From: Youhaiella tibetensis
GTDB lineage: Bacteria > Pseudomonadota > Alphaproteobacteria > Rhizobiales > Devosiaceae
Assembly: GCF_008000755.1 (NCBI RefSeq)
Contig: NZ_CP041690.1
Span: forward strand, 372,001 to 436,000
DNA: 64,000 bases
Direction: 5' to 3'
Positions 15,654 through 23,533 of the stretch are shown one piece after another (the first letter of the stretch is position 1; every line of letters begins with the position of its first letter). Under the pieces are notes generated by a model that was not told the DNA's origin, made no database searches, and worked only from the letters and a program-made list of their open reading frames with translations. The translations under genes and the position numbers were made by a program.

Positions 15654-16882
15654 ACGAGGCCAACCGGGCGATCGAGGCCGTCTATCGCGCCCAGTCCGGG
15701 CGCGTGCTGGCTTCGCTCATCCGTTTGCTGGGCGGCATGGAAGCGGCCGAGGAGGCCTTGCTCGATGCCTTCGCCGCCGCCGCCCGGCAATGGCCTCACG
15801 AGGGCGTGCCGCGCAATCCGGTGTCCTGGCTCATCTCGGCCGGGCGCTTCAAGGCCATCGACCGCATGCGCCGCAATGCCCGTTTCGATGCCGCCCAGGC
15901 CGAACTGCTCCGTCAGGTCGAGGAGGCGCTGGAGGTCGAACCGACCCCGCAGGACATCGCCGACGACCATCTGCGCCTGATCTTCACCTGCTGCCATCCG
16001 GCCCTGCCGCCCGATGCGCAACTGGCGCTGACGCTGCGCGAAGTCTGCGGCCTGTCGACCGAGGATGTCGCCCGCGCCTTCCTGGTGCCCACGCCCACCA
16101 TCGCCCAGCGCATCGTGCGCGCCAAGAACCGCATCCGCGACGAGCAGCTTCCCTATCAGGTGCCCACTCCCCCGGAGCTGCCCGCGCGCCTCGCCATCGT
16201 GCTGCACGTCATCTACCTGCTGTTCAACGAAGGCTATTCCCCCGCCTCGGGTGAAGCGGGCACGCGCCCCGACGTTTCCGGCGAGGCCCTGCGCCTGGGC
16301 CAGGTGCTTTTCGATCTTCTTCCCGAGCCCGAGGTCGGCGGCCTGCTCGCCCTCATGATGGTGCACGAGGCGCGCCGCCCCGGCCGGCTGTCGCCCGAGG
16401 GCGACATCGTGCTCCTCGCCGATCAGGACCGCACCCTCTGGGATCACGAAACGATCGCCCGCGCCGGCCGCATCGTTGCCGGCGCCCTGCGCACGCCCCG
16501 GCCGGGGCCCTATGCCATCCAGGCCGCCATTGCCGCTCTTCATGCCGAGCCGCCCACCGCCGATGATACCGACTGGGTCGAGATCGCCGGCCTCTATGAC
16601 CTCTTGATGCGCGTCGCGCCTTCTCCGGTCGTCGCCCTCAATCGCGCCGTCGCCATCGCCATGCGCGACGGGCCCGAGGCCGGCCTGCGCCTCGTCGAGG
16701 ATCTCATCGAAACGGGAGAACTGTCCGGCTACCACCTGGCCCACGCCGCCCGCGCCGACCTTTGCCGTCGCCTCGGCCGGCCTGGGGAAGCCCGGGACGC
16801 CTATCGGCGCGCCCTTGATCTCGCCCGCCAGGAGCCCGAGCGTCGTTTCCTTGCCCGGCGTCTCGCCGAACTGGATGCCTGA
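15650..16882 (+). CDS. ECF42-group RNA polymerase sigma factor
   Basis: A 410-residue sigma factor. Region 2 lies at about residues 8-75 (NPVSWLISAGRFKAIDRMRR) and region 4 at about 105-160 (LTLREVCGLSTEDVARAFLV...IAQRIVRAKNRIR). A long C-terminal extension of about 240 residues follows (HVIYLLFNEGYSPASGEA, VALNRAVAIAMRDGPEAG, and a TPR-like end). This architecture with an adjacent DGPF gene defines ECF42, which lacks an anti-sigma partner and is thought to be controlled through the extension. The signal it responds to is unknown. Confidence 0.9.
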   Translation: MNEANRAIEAVYRAQSGRVLASLIRLLGGMEAAEEALLDAFAAAARQWPHEGVPRNPVSWLISAGRFKAIDRMRRNARFDAAQAELLRQVEEALEVEPTPQDIADDHLRLIFTCCHPALPPDAQLALTLREVCGLSTEDVARAFLVPTPTIAQRIVRAKNRIRDEQLPYQVPTPPELPARLAIVLHVIYLLFNEGYSPASGEAGTRPDVSGEALRLGQVLFDLLPEPEVGGLLALMMVHEARRPGRLSPEGDIVLLADQDRTLWDHETIARAGRIVAGALRTPRPGPYAIQAAIAALHAEPPTADDTDWVEIAGLYDLLMRVAPSPVVALNRAVAIAMRDGPEAGLRLVEDLIETGELSGYHLAHAARADLCRRLGRPGEARDAYRRALDLARQEPERRFLARRLAELDA

Positions 16883-16883
16883 C

Positions 16884-17354
16884 CTAGCAGGTGCCCGCCT
16901 TGAGCGTCTGCACCAGCTTGGTGATCACCGCATCCATCTTGGCGATGTCCTGCTTGGAATATTCGAGCCGGAACATGGCGTACTGGTCCCCGCACCGCGC
17001 GATGCCGCGCGCATAAAGCACCAGCCCGTTGCGCGCGCCCGAATAGCTGATCCACTGCGGGGTTGCGGCCTGGTAGGTCAGGCCCCAGCCCTGGTCCGCA
17101 TCGGACTTCTGCCGGCCTTCCATCTCCGAGAGGAAATCGCCCGCCAGCAACTGGCCGCCCCAAACGGTGAGCGTTTTTGATCCGTCCTGCGAGCGAAACA
17201 CCTGCCCGTCGCCATTGTCCGATTCGCCCAGTCCCCTGAAGTCGGGAGGGATCCCGATCACATAGCCATAACGGCCATTGGCGTAAGTGCCCCACTCGGC
17301 GGCATGCGCCGGAGCGAGGAACAACAGGGCAATAACGGCAAATACAAATCGCAT
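16884..17354 (-). CDS. Secreted protein of unknown function
   Basis: A 156-residue protein with a clear signal peptide (residues 1-19, FVFAVIALLFLAPAHA). The mature domain starts EWGTYANGRYGYVIGIPPDF and contains two cysteines (ARCGDQ and the C-terminal GTC) that may pair. The pattern of a short periplasmic domain opening with a Tyr/Gly-rich 'YANxRYGY' stretch recurs in rhizobial hypothetical proteins. No catalytic motif is visible. The ATG at 17354 begins the signal peptide; the frame continues to 17390. Confidence 0.7.
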   Translation of the reverse strand: MRFVFAVIALLFLAPAHAAEWGTYANGRYGYVIGIPPDFRGLGESDNGDGQVFRSQDGSKTLTVWGGQLLAGDFLSEMEGRQKSDADQGWGLTYQAATPQWISYSGARNGLVLYARGIARCGDQYAMFRLEYSKQDIAKMDAVITKLVQTLKAGTC

Positions 17355-17425
17355 GGCGGCACTATTCCGCCAGGAAGCGGCGTCGCGCAAGAGCCGTCGC
17401 GGCGCCGCCCGGGATTATGACGCTC

Positions 17426-17599
17426 TCATGTCCCCCTGAGCAGGCAACCCACGGTCAAAACCACGAAGCCGAGCAGCAGAATCCAGAAGGAATAGCCGGC
17501 AATGGCGATGCCGAGCACGCCGAACCAGCCGATCAGGGCTACGATGGCCAGCACGACTGCGATCCAGAAAACGACTTGGGTAGGTGCACTAAGACTCAT
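17426..17599 (-). CDS. Small two-helix membrane protein
   Basis: A 57-residue hydrophobic protein: a short polar N-terminus (SLSAPTQ) and two membrane segments (VVFWIAVVLAIVALIGWF and AGYSFWILLLGFVVLTVGCLL). A GGAGG sits six bases before the ATG at 17599, supporting a real gene; an in-frame GTG or ATG upstream (17617) lacks such a site. Its function is unknown. Confidence 0.65.
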   Translation of the reverse strand: MSLSAPTQVVFWIAVVLAIVALIGWFGVLGIAIAGYSFWILLLGFVVLTVGCLLRGT

Positions 17600-17836
17600 C
17601 TTGGCCTCCTCCACCAAAAGCGAATCACAACTTGAGCTTTTGCCTCATCGCCGCAATCTGCAAGAAATTTACTTGGTATTTACACAAAACTCGCCATGCA
17701 TTGCTGCAATGCTGAAGGCTCAAGGCTTTGGCGATTGCGCGGCGCGGCTTTCTCCGCAATCCTACTGATGCGGGTGGGGCTCGGCGCTGAGTAGTGGCGG
17801 CCGGGCCGCTTGCTTTTTCAGCTTACGGGGGAACCG

Positions 17837-18607
17837 GTGTCGATCCGGACCGAATTTTACAACCAGAAGACCATTGGCATTCTCGGGGGCATGAGCAATC
17901 ACGCCACCGGCGAATATTACCGTCTGCTCAACGATCAGCTCGCCGAGGCCAATAACGGCAATACCGGCGAGATCGCCATCGTCTCGGTCAACTACGGCAA
18001 TATCGAGCATTTCGTGTTCAACGATCTATGGTCCGAGGCGGAGGCGTATCTCGCCGAAAAGCTCGACCGGCTCGAGGCGGCGCGCCCCGATGTGGTGCTG
18101 TGCGCTTCCAATTCCATGCACCTGGCTTTTGAACCGGTGATTTCCAAGCGCCAGACCCCCTATATCCACATTGTCGATCCCACCGGCCACGCCATTCGCG
18201 AGGCCGGCATCTCGCGCATCGGGTTCCTCGGCACGCGCTTCACTATGAACTCCACCAAGATGCACCGGCGTTATCTCGAACGCTGGGGCGTGGAGATCAT
18301 CGTCCCCGACGAGCAGGACCGCGACCTCATCGATCACATCACGCTCCAGGAGCTGTGCCACGGCATCGTGAGCCCCGAGAGCAAGAGCGAGGCGCTAGAC
18401 GTGGTTGCCGATCTCGAGGAGCGCGGTGCCCAGGGCATCATCCTGGGGTGCACCGAGCTCTGCCTGCTGCTCAGGCCCGAGGACGTGCCGCACCTGCCTG
18501 CCTTCGATACCACCGCGCTCCACATCGCCGCGGCGGTCGATTTCGTGCGTGGCGATGACAGCCTCGTCTCCATCGGCAGCCGCCTGCGCTTGGCGGTCGG
18601 CGGCTGA
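17837..18607 (+). CDS. Aspartate/glutamate racemase family protein
   Basis: A 256-residue PLP-independent racemase with IGILGGMS near the N-terminus, the first catalytic Cys in VLCASNSMH and the second in ILGCTELCLLL, matching the two-Cys mechanism of aspartate racemases. It interconverts L- and D-forms of an acidic amino acid; the substrate cannot be fixed from sequence. I chose the GTG at 17837 after a GGGG-rich site; a TTG at 17810 is possible. The following gene is a MerR regulator. Confidence 0.85.
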   Translation: MSIRTEFYNQKTIGILGGMSNHATGEYYRLLNDQLAEANNGNTGEIAIVSVNYGNIEHFVFNDLWSEAEAYLAEKLDRLEAARPDVVLCASNSMHLAFEPVISKRQTPYIHIVDPTGHAIREAGISRIGFLGTRFTMNSTKMHRRYLERWGVEIIVPDEQDRDLIDHITLQELCHGIVSPESKSEALDVVADLEERGAQGIILGCTELCLLLRPEDVPHLPAFDTTALHIAAAVDFVRGDDSLVSIGSRLRLAVGG

Positions 18608-18618
18608 AGGCCTATATA

Positions 18619-18639
18619 AACCTCCAGAGATTGGAGGTT
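18619..18639. promoter_or_regulatory. MerR-type operator
   Basis: A perfect 8-bp inverted repeat, AACCTCCA-GAGAT-TGGAGGTT, ends 5 bp before the MerR start. The spacing and centre are typical of MerR-family operators, and a TATATA lies just upstream. It is probably the autoregulatory site of the adjacent regulator. Confidence 0.75.
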
Positions 18640-18644
18640 TGCGC

Positions 18645-19064
18645 ATGCGCGACTATGCCATCGGCGAACTGTCATCGCTCTCGGGCGTCAAGGTTCCCAC
18701 CATTCGCTATTACGAGGAAATCGGCCTGCTCGCCGCGCCGGCGCGCACCGAGGGCAACCAGCGGCGCTATGATGGGGAGGCGCTCAACCGCCTGCGCTTC
18801 ATCGCCCACGCCCGCGCCATGGGCTTCCCCATGGATTCCCTCAAGGCCATGCTGCGCATCGCCCGTCATCCCGAAGACCCGTGCGACGACATCGACGACC
18901 TCGTCCGCGGGCGTCTGGCCGAAGTCGAGGAACGCATCGCCAGGCTCACCAACCTGCGCGCCGAGCTCAAGGGCATGCTCACCAGCCACGCCCACGGCAA
19001 GGTCGCCGAGTGCCGCGTGATGGAAGTCCTCTCCGACCACGACAACTGCAAGCACGAACACTAG
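18645..19064 (+). CDS. MerR-family metal-responsive regulator
   Basis: A 139-residue regulator with an N-terminal MerR winged helix (IGELSSLSGVKVPTIRYYEEIGLL), a QRRYD wing, and a long dimerisation helix. Cys residues at DPCDD, AECRV and DNCKHEH form a ZntR-like metal-site pattern, so zinc or cadmium sensing is likely. No metal exporter gene is adjacent, so its target lies elsewhere, or it controls only itself through the palindrome at 18619-18639. Confidence 0.85.
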   Translation: MRDYAIGELSSLSGVKVPTIRYYEEIGLLAAPARTEGNQRRYDGEALNRLRFIAHARAMGFPMDSLKAMLRIARHPEDPCDDIDDLVRGRLAEVEERIARLTNLRAELKGMLTSHAHGKVAECRVMEVLSDHDNCKHEH

Positions 19065-19461
19065 CGTTCTCGCGAGAGGGCATCGGTCTCCCCCGACCAC
19101 GCCATCGAATGCCCCTCTTCGCACCTCCAACGACCGCAGCAGCGCACCGTCCCGCCGCCACCGCCTGATCACGCGCCCCACCCCCGATCTTCCCCGGCCG
19201 CAGAGCCCGGGCCCACGGATACCGCCACTCAAGTGGAGGGGCGTAGTCGCCCTTAAATCCCGCGCGAGGAAGTCACGTGTCTGGGGGTGTTCAGTGGGGT
19301 GCCACCACGGTCCGGGCCGAAAAGCCACATCCCGACCACGTGGGTCATGGCCCCTCTCGCGCCCCAGCGAAAACCCTCGCCCCCTCGGGGAGAGGGTGCC
19401 CGGAGGGCGGTGAGGGGGCAGCCGACAACACCGGCCCCACGCCCCCGCCACCAGCCCGAGC
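19065..19461. other. 397-bp gene-free stretch with hairpins
   Basis: No coding frame here is convincing. It holds short hairpins (CCACT-CA-AGTGG at 19225-19236 and GGGCG-TAGT-CGCCC at 19239-19252), a CACGTG at about 19337-19342, and a palindromic repeat at 19373-19417. The block around 19210-19320 reads like a structured, non-random intergenic sequence. Confidence 0.5.
19373..19417. repeat. Intergenic palindromic repeat
   Basis: ACCCTCGCCCCCTCGGGGAG and the following AGGGTGCCCGGAGGGCGGTGAGGGGG form nested hairpins. The composition and GGTGAGGGG end match the element at 9852-9974. Confidence 0.6.
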
Positions 19462-19962
19462 CTAGCCCTCGAACCCCGGCCGGAACCGCGCCATATGGTT
19501 GGTGTGCCTATAGGTGCCGCCCGAAAAGATATCGAACCGGGTCTGGCCCTCGAAGATGAAGCCGTGCTTCTCGTAGAGCCCGATGGCCCTGTCATTCCCG
19601 GCCGCCACGCTCAGTTCGATCCGCACCAGGTTGAGCCAGTTATCGGCCTGGTGCAGCATTTCGGCCATCAGCGCCTTGCCGACCCCGCGTCCCTGGAAAT
19701 CGGGATGCACCGCGATGCCGAAGCTCGCCACATGCTTGCGGCGCGGGGCGCGGTTGGTGATCAGCCCCAGGTGTCCGGCGGCGACCCCGTCCACGACCCC
19801 GACCAGTTCCAGCCCGTCGGGATCGCGGCTCTTGTAGAAATCCCGCCAGAACGCCTCCGTGCGGAACGGCACCTGGCCGGTATTGGCGATCACCGCCTCA
19901 TGCGCATAGATGGCGGCGATATCGGCGACATCGCGCTCCTCGGCGCGCCGGACGGTGACCAT
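19462..19962 (-). CDS. GNAT-family N-acetyltransferase (YhhY/AaaT-like)
   Basis: A 166-residue GNAT enzyme. The acetyl-CoA loop is QGRGVGKAL (about 92-100), and the order RRAEERDVADI, NTGQVPF, GHLGLITNRAPRRKHVASFGI, ADNWLNLVRIELSV, IGLYEKHGFIFEG follows E. coli YhhY (AaaT), an amino-acid N-acetyltransferase. The substrate here is unproven, but detoxifying an amino acid or peptide would suit the adjoining peptidase and peptide transporter. Confidence 0.85.
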   Translation of the reverse strand: MVTVRRAEERDVADIAAIYAHEAVIANTGQVPFRTEAFWRDFYKSRDPDGLELVGVVDGVAAGHLGLITNRAPRRKHVASFGIAVHPDFQGRGVGKALMAEMLHQADNWLNLVRIELSVAAGNDRAIGLYEKHGFIFEGQTRFDIFSGGTYRHTNHMARFRPGFEG

Positions 19963-19969
19963 TTTCGGG

Positions 19970-21064
19970 CTATGCCTTGATGTGAACCGGCGTGCGCGGC
20001 AATTCGGAAAGCACCTCGGCCTGGTTGCCGCGCACGATCACGATCTCCTCCAGCCGCACCCCGAACTTGCCGTTGAGATAGATCCCCGGCTCGATCGAGA
20101 AGACATTGCCTTCGTCCAGGATCGTTTCGGACGTCCCGGTGATGAAGGGCGGCTCATGCACGTCGATGCCCAGGCCATGGCCCGTGCGGTGCAGGAAGAA
20201 CTCGCCATAGCCCGCTTCCGTGATGACGTCGCGGGCGGCCTTGTCCACTTCCTTGGCGGCCACGCCCGGCTTGGCGGCGGCCAGCGCCGCCTGCACGGCG
20301 CGCTCGAGCACGCCCACGACCTTGTCGAACTCGGCCGGGGTTTCACCCACCACGGCCACGCGCGTCATGTCGGAGGGATAGCCGTCCTTGCGTCCGCCGA
20401 TGTCGATCAGCACAGCCTCGTTGGCCTTGAGCATGCGGTTGCCGGTGTGGTGGTGCGGGAAGGCGCCGTTCTCGCCGAAGCACACCGAGACGAATTCCGG
20501 CTTGGCGCCATTGGCGAGGTAATAGTTGCGGATGGCCTGGCCGACTTCGAGCTCGGTGACGCCCGGCTTGAGCGCGGCGAAGCCCGCCTTCATGGCGCCA
20601 TCGTTGAGCACCGCGTTCATCTTGAGCGCGGCATATTCGGCTTCGTCCTTGCGGGCGCGCAGGTACCCGACCGTGTCGGTGAGGAACTTGCGCCTGGCGC
20701 CGGGCAGGGCGTCGATCACCAGCAGCGCGAAATCGGCGCGCATGGTCTCGTCGAGCGCGATGGAAAGTCCGTCCCGGTTGGCGCCGAGGTCGGCCAGCAG
20801 CGTGGAGAGCGCGCCATTGGGGCCGTCCGCGTCGGTCCAGGTGTAGAAGGGCAATTGGGTATGTGGGCGCTGGCTGTCGGCATTGAGCGCCGGCATCAGG
20901 AACCCTGCATTGTCCTTGCTGACGATCAGCAGGACCGGACGCTCGTCGCCATGCGGCGACATACCGGTCAGCCAGACCAGGTGGGAGGAGGGGCCCACGA
21001 CGACCAGGTCCGTCCCGGTAGCTGCCATCTGTTCGCGCAATCGCGCCAGGCGTTCTTCATACAT
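19970..21064 (-). CDS. M24-family Xaa-Pro peptidase
   Basis: A 364-residue metallopeptidase with an N-terminal creatinase-like domain (1-130) and a C-terminal pita-bread domain. All five metal ligands are visible: two Asp in LIDIGGRKDGYPSDMTR, His in HRTGHGLGIDVHE, Glu in SIEPGIYL, and Glu in VRLEEIVIV. It would remove N-terminal residues before proline from peptides in the cytoplasm. It follows the binding-protein gene of a peptide importer on the same strand, with an intervening hairpin, so import and cleavage probably work together. Confidence 0.88.
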   Translation of the reverse strand: MYEERLARLREQMAATGTDLVVVGPSSHLVWLTGMSPHGDERPVLLIVSKDNAGFLMPALNADSQRPHTQLPFYTWTDADGPNGALSTLLADLGANRDGLSIALDETMRADFALLVIDALPGARRKFLTDTVGYLRARKDEAEYAALKMNAVLNDGAMKAGFAALKPGVTELEVGQAIRNYYLANGAKPEFVSVCFGENGAFPHHHTGNRMLKANEAVLIDIGGRKDGYPSDMTRVAVVGETPAEFDKVVGVLERAVQAALAAAKPGVAAKEVDKAARDVITEAGYGEFFLHRTGHGLGIDVHEPPFITGTSETILDEGNVFSIEPGIYLNGKFGVRLEEIVIVRGNQAEVLSELPRTPVHIKA

Positions 21065-21093
21065 GTCGAAATTCCGTTCAAATTTTATCGATT

Positions 21094-21115
21094 GAGCCGC
21101 CCCGTGGGGCGGCTC
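21094..21115 (-). terminator. Hairpin between the binding-protein gene and the peptidase gene
   Basis: A perfect 10-bp inverted repeat (GAGCCGCCCC with GGGGCGGCTC) lies between two minus-strand genes. The stretch after it on that strand (AATCGATAAAATTT) is a weak T tract, so it is likely a partial terminator or an RNA-stabilising stem that keeps the binding protein more abundant than the peptidase. Confidence 0.6.
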
Positions 21116-21136
21116 TTTGCTTTATATTTCAAGAAC

Positions 21137-22729
21137 TTAGTTCTTCTTGACCAGGCGGTAGAAGACGAAGTCGCTGGTCGCTCCGTTCACATAGCCCTCG
21201 ATGTTCTTGTCCATGGCAACCTGGGTGGCGGCCTGGAACATGATGACGATGGGGGAGTCGGCCTGAACCTTCTTCTGCAGGTCGATATACATCTCGTTGC
21301 GCTTGGCCGGATCGGCTTCGGCGCGTGCAGCCTTGGTTTCTTCGTTCATCTCGGCCGGAACGGCCCAGCCGTTACGCCAGGTGGTGGTCGACTGGTAGTT
21401 GTCGTCCGAATTGTCTTCGTTGAAGGCGAAGGCCTTGGCGTTCGAATCCGGGTCCATGAAGTCCGGGCCCCAGTAGAGCAGCATGCCTTCGTGGGTTCGG
21501 GCGCGGTACTTGGTGATCACCTGCGAGCCGGTGCCCGGGATGATCTCGAAGTTGATGCCGGCCTCGGCGAACGAAGCCTGCAGCGACTGCGCCATGTCGG
21601 TGAACGGGGTCGAGTTGATGACGTCGAGCGTGACGGTCATCGGAGTCTTGACGCCGCCATCGGCCAGGATCTGCTTGGCCTTTTCGACATCGTAGCTATA
21701 GGGCGTGTCATCGAGCGAGCCGGGGAAGCCCTTCGGCCAGAAGGCCTGGTGGATTTCCATCTGGCCCTTCAGGAACGAGTCCGTCATGCCCTTGTAGTCG
21801 ACGAGGTAGCGAGCCGCTTCCCAGATCGCCGGGTTGGTCAGCGCTTCGTCCTTCTGGTTGAAGGAGAGGAAGTGCACGGCGGCCTGCGGGTAGGTTTCGA
21901 CCTTGACATTATCCTTGCCCGAAAGGCTCGAGATCTGGTCCGGGGTCAGGTTCTTGGCCATGTCGACGTCGCCCGATTCCAGCAGCAGCTGCTGGGTAGC
22001 GGCTTCGGCAACGTGACGGATGATCACCGACTTCATGGCCGGGGCGCCGCCGAAATAGTTCGGGTTGGCGTCCAGGTTGATCAGCTCGCCCGGGCGGAAG
22101 GCCTTGAGGATGAACGGGCCCGAACCGGCCGAGGCGCCCTTGAGGAACGCATTGCCGTAGTCGCCGTCCTTTTCGTTGGCCTGCACGGTCACCGCATCCA
22201 CCACCGAAGCGGGGCGGGCGGCGAGCACGTTGAGCACGAACGCGGACGAGAAGTCGCCGTCATACTTGACCACGACCTTGTTGCCGTCGGCGGTGACCAT
22301 GGAGTCGATGTTCTCCGGGGTCCAGCCGAGCTGGGTCAGGATGAAGGCCGGAGCCTTGTTGAGCATCACGACGCGCTTGAACGAATAGACCACGTCCTCG
22401 GCGCGCAGCGGGTTGCCCGACGAGAACGTCACGCCGTCACGCAGGGTGAAGGTGATGGTCTTGTTCGCGTCGTCGGCGGTCCACTCGGTGGCCAGGCCCG
22501 GCGCCAGGGTCTTGACGTCGGGAGCATCGTACTGGACCAGGCGGTCATAGGTCTGGGTGACGTATTCGCCCGACGAGAATTCATAGGCTTCCGCCGGATC
22601 GATCGAGACGATGTCGTCGATGTTCTGGGCCACCACCAGCACGTCGGCGGGAGTCGCCGCGTAGGTCGCGACCGATGCCATCGGCATGGTCAGGACGGCC
22701 GCGAGCAGCGCGGCCTTGAAGAGTTTCAT
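21137..22729 (-). CDS. ABC transporter substrate-binding protein, family 5 (peptide type)
   Basis: A 530-residue extracytoplasmic binding protein with a signal peptide (about 1-24), ALAPGLATEWTADDANKTITFTLRDGVTFSSGNPL and the GSGPFILKAFRPGELINLDANPNYFGG run typical of DppA/OppA proteins. Its permeases and ATPases lie on the opposite strand (23534-27100). An AAGGAG ribosome-binding site lies inside the upstream regulator gene, whose stop overlaps this ATG. The substrate class (oligopeptide or similar) is inferred from the family and the peptidase next to it. Confidence 0.9.
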   Translation of the reverse strand: MKLFKAALLAAVLTMPMASVATYAATPADVLVVAQNIDDIVSIDPAEAYEFSSGEYVTQTYDRLVQYDAPDVKTLAPGLATEWTADDANKTITFTLRDGVTFSSGNPLRAEDVVYSFKRVVMLNKAPAFILTQLGWTPENIDSMVTADGNKVVVKYDGDFSSAFVLNVLAARPASVVDAVTVQANEKDGDYGNAFLKGASAGSGPFILKAFRPGELINLDANPNYFGGAPAMKSVIIRHVAEAATQQLLLESGDVDMAKNLTPDQISSLSGKDNVKVETYPQAAVHFLSFNQKDEALTNPAIWEAARYLVDYKGMTDSFLKGQMEIHQAFWPKGFPGSLDDTPYSYDVEKAKQILADGGVKTPMTVTLDVINSTPFTDMAQSLQASFAEAGINFEIIPGTGSQVITKYRARTHEGMLLYWGPDFMDPDSNAKAFAFNEDNSDDNYQSTTTWRNGWAVPAEMNEETKAARAEADPAKRNEMYIDLQKKVQADSPIVIMFQAATQVAMDKNIEGYVNGATSDFVFYRLVKKN

Positions 22730-23388
22730 TCGGTGTTCTCCTTCTGAAGCGTAGTCTTTTTCGTTTTTCCCGTGGCCCTAGAACTGCGCAGGGCCGGGCG
22801 CTCCGCGCGCGACCGGAACATCGGCAGGGTGCCGGTCCATAGGAGGCGCGCAATCTCGTTGCTGTCGTTGGTCCACGAATGCGGGCGGTTGCCGCGGAAG
22901 TGCATGCTGTCGCCCGCCCCGAGCGTGACGTCCTGCTCGTCGATCCGCAGGGAGATTTCGCCGGCGAGCACGAAGAGAATTTCCTCGCCCTCGTGGCTCA
23001 CCGTCTCCGAGTTATACCCGGGCGGCACATTCAGTATAAAAGAGGAGAGGACGTTGCCGGTGAAGTCGGCCGCGATGCGCTCGTAGATGATGGACGAGCC
23101 GTCGACCGAAAACCGGTTGCGTTCCGCATCGCGCGTCAGGCCGTCTTCGGCGCTGGGCGTGGCGATGAAATAGTCTACGCCCAGATCGAGGCTGCGCGCG
23201 ATCTGGGCCAGGGTACCGAGCGAGGGAGTCGCATGGTCACGCTCCACCTGGCTGAGGTAGCCTACCGAGATGCCGGCGGCGTCGCACAGCTCCTGGAGCG
23301 TCATGCGCAATTGCTGGCGCCGGGCGCGGATGAGCGACCCGACCTTGGGCTGCGCCGTTGCAGCGGATTTACCGGCCGCGGGTGACAC
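22726..23388 (-). CDS. XRE-family regulator with C-terminal cupin
   Basis: A 220-residue protein with an N-terminal XRE helix-turn-helix (LRMTLQELCDAAGISVGYLSQVERDHATPSLGTL) and a C-terminal cupin (SHEGEEILFVLAGEISLRIDEQDVTLGAGDSMHFRGNRPHSW) that may sense a small ligand. The GTG at 23388 has GGGAG upstream; the frame is open to 23697 but only through AT-rich promoter DNA and antisense of the next gene. It is co-transcribed with the binding protein and lies divergent to the permease operon, a natural place for a local repressor or activator. Confidence 0.88.
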   Translation of the reverse strand: MSPAAGKSAATAQPKVGSLIRARRQQLRMTLQELCDAAGISVGYLSQVERDHATPSLGTLAQIARSLDLGVDYFIATPSAEDGLTRDAERNRFSVDGSSIIYERIAADFTGNVLSSFILNVPPGYNSETVSHEGEEILFVLAGEISLRIDEQDVTLGAGDSMHFRGNRPHSWTNDSNEIARLLWTGTLPMFRSRAERPALRSSRATGKTKKTTLQKENTE

Positions 23389-23415
23389 CCGTATTTCACT
23401 CCCACTAAAATTTTT

Positions 23416-23443
23416 TTGATCTAAGCAAAATTGTTTGTATAGT
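23416..23443 (+). promoter_or_regulatory. Putative sigma70 promoter of the peptide-type ABC operon
   Basis: TTGATC (23416-23421) and TATAGT (23438-23443) are 16 bp apart in an unusually AT-rich patch between the divergent regulator and permease genes. The same patch would also hold the regulator's own promoter and operator. Confidence 0.5.
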
Positions 23444-23533
23444 CCAAGCGGAATTTTTGAAAACGAGGGCGCAAAGCCCCGATCCTCTCGCCTATAGTGG
23501 GAGGAGGCGTCCGACACAGGAACTGAGTAGCGC

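Noticed and set aside
19910-22747. A 945-codon open frame on the plus strand
   Set aside because: It lies antisense to the M24 peptidase and the binding-protein gene and has His/Val/Gly-rich composition typical of antisense frames.
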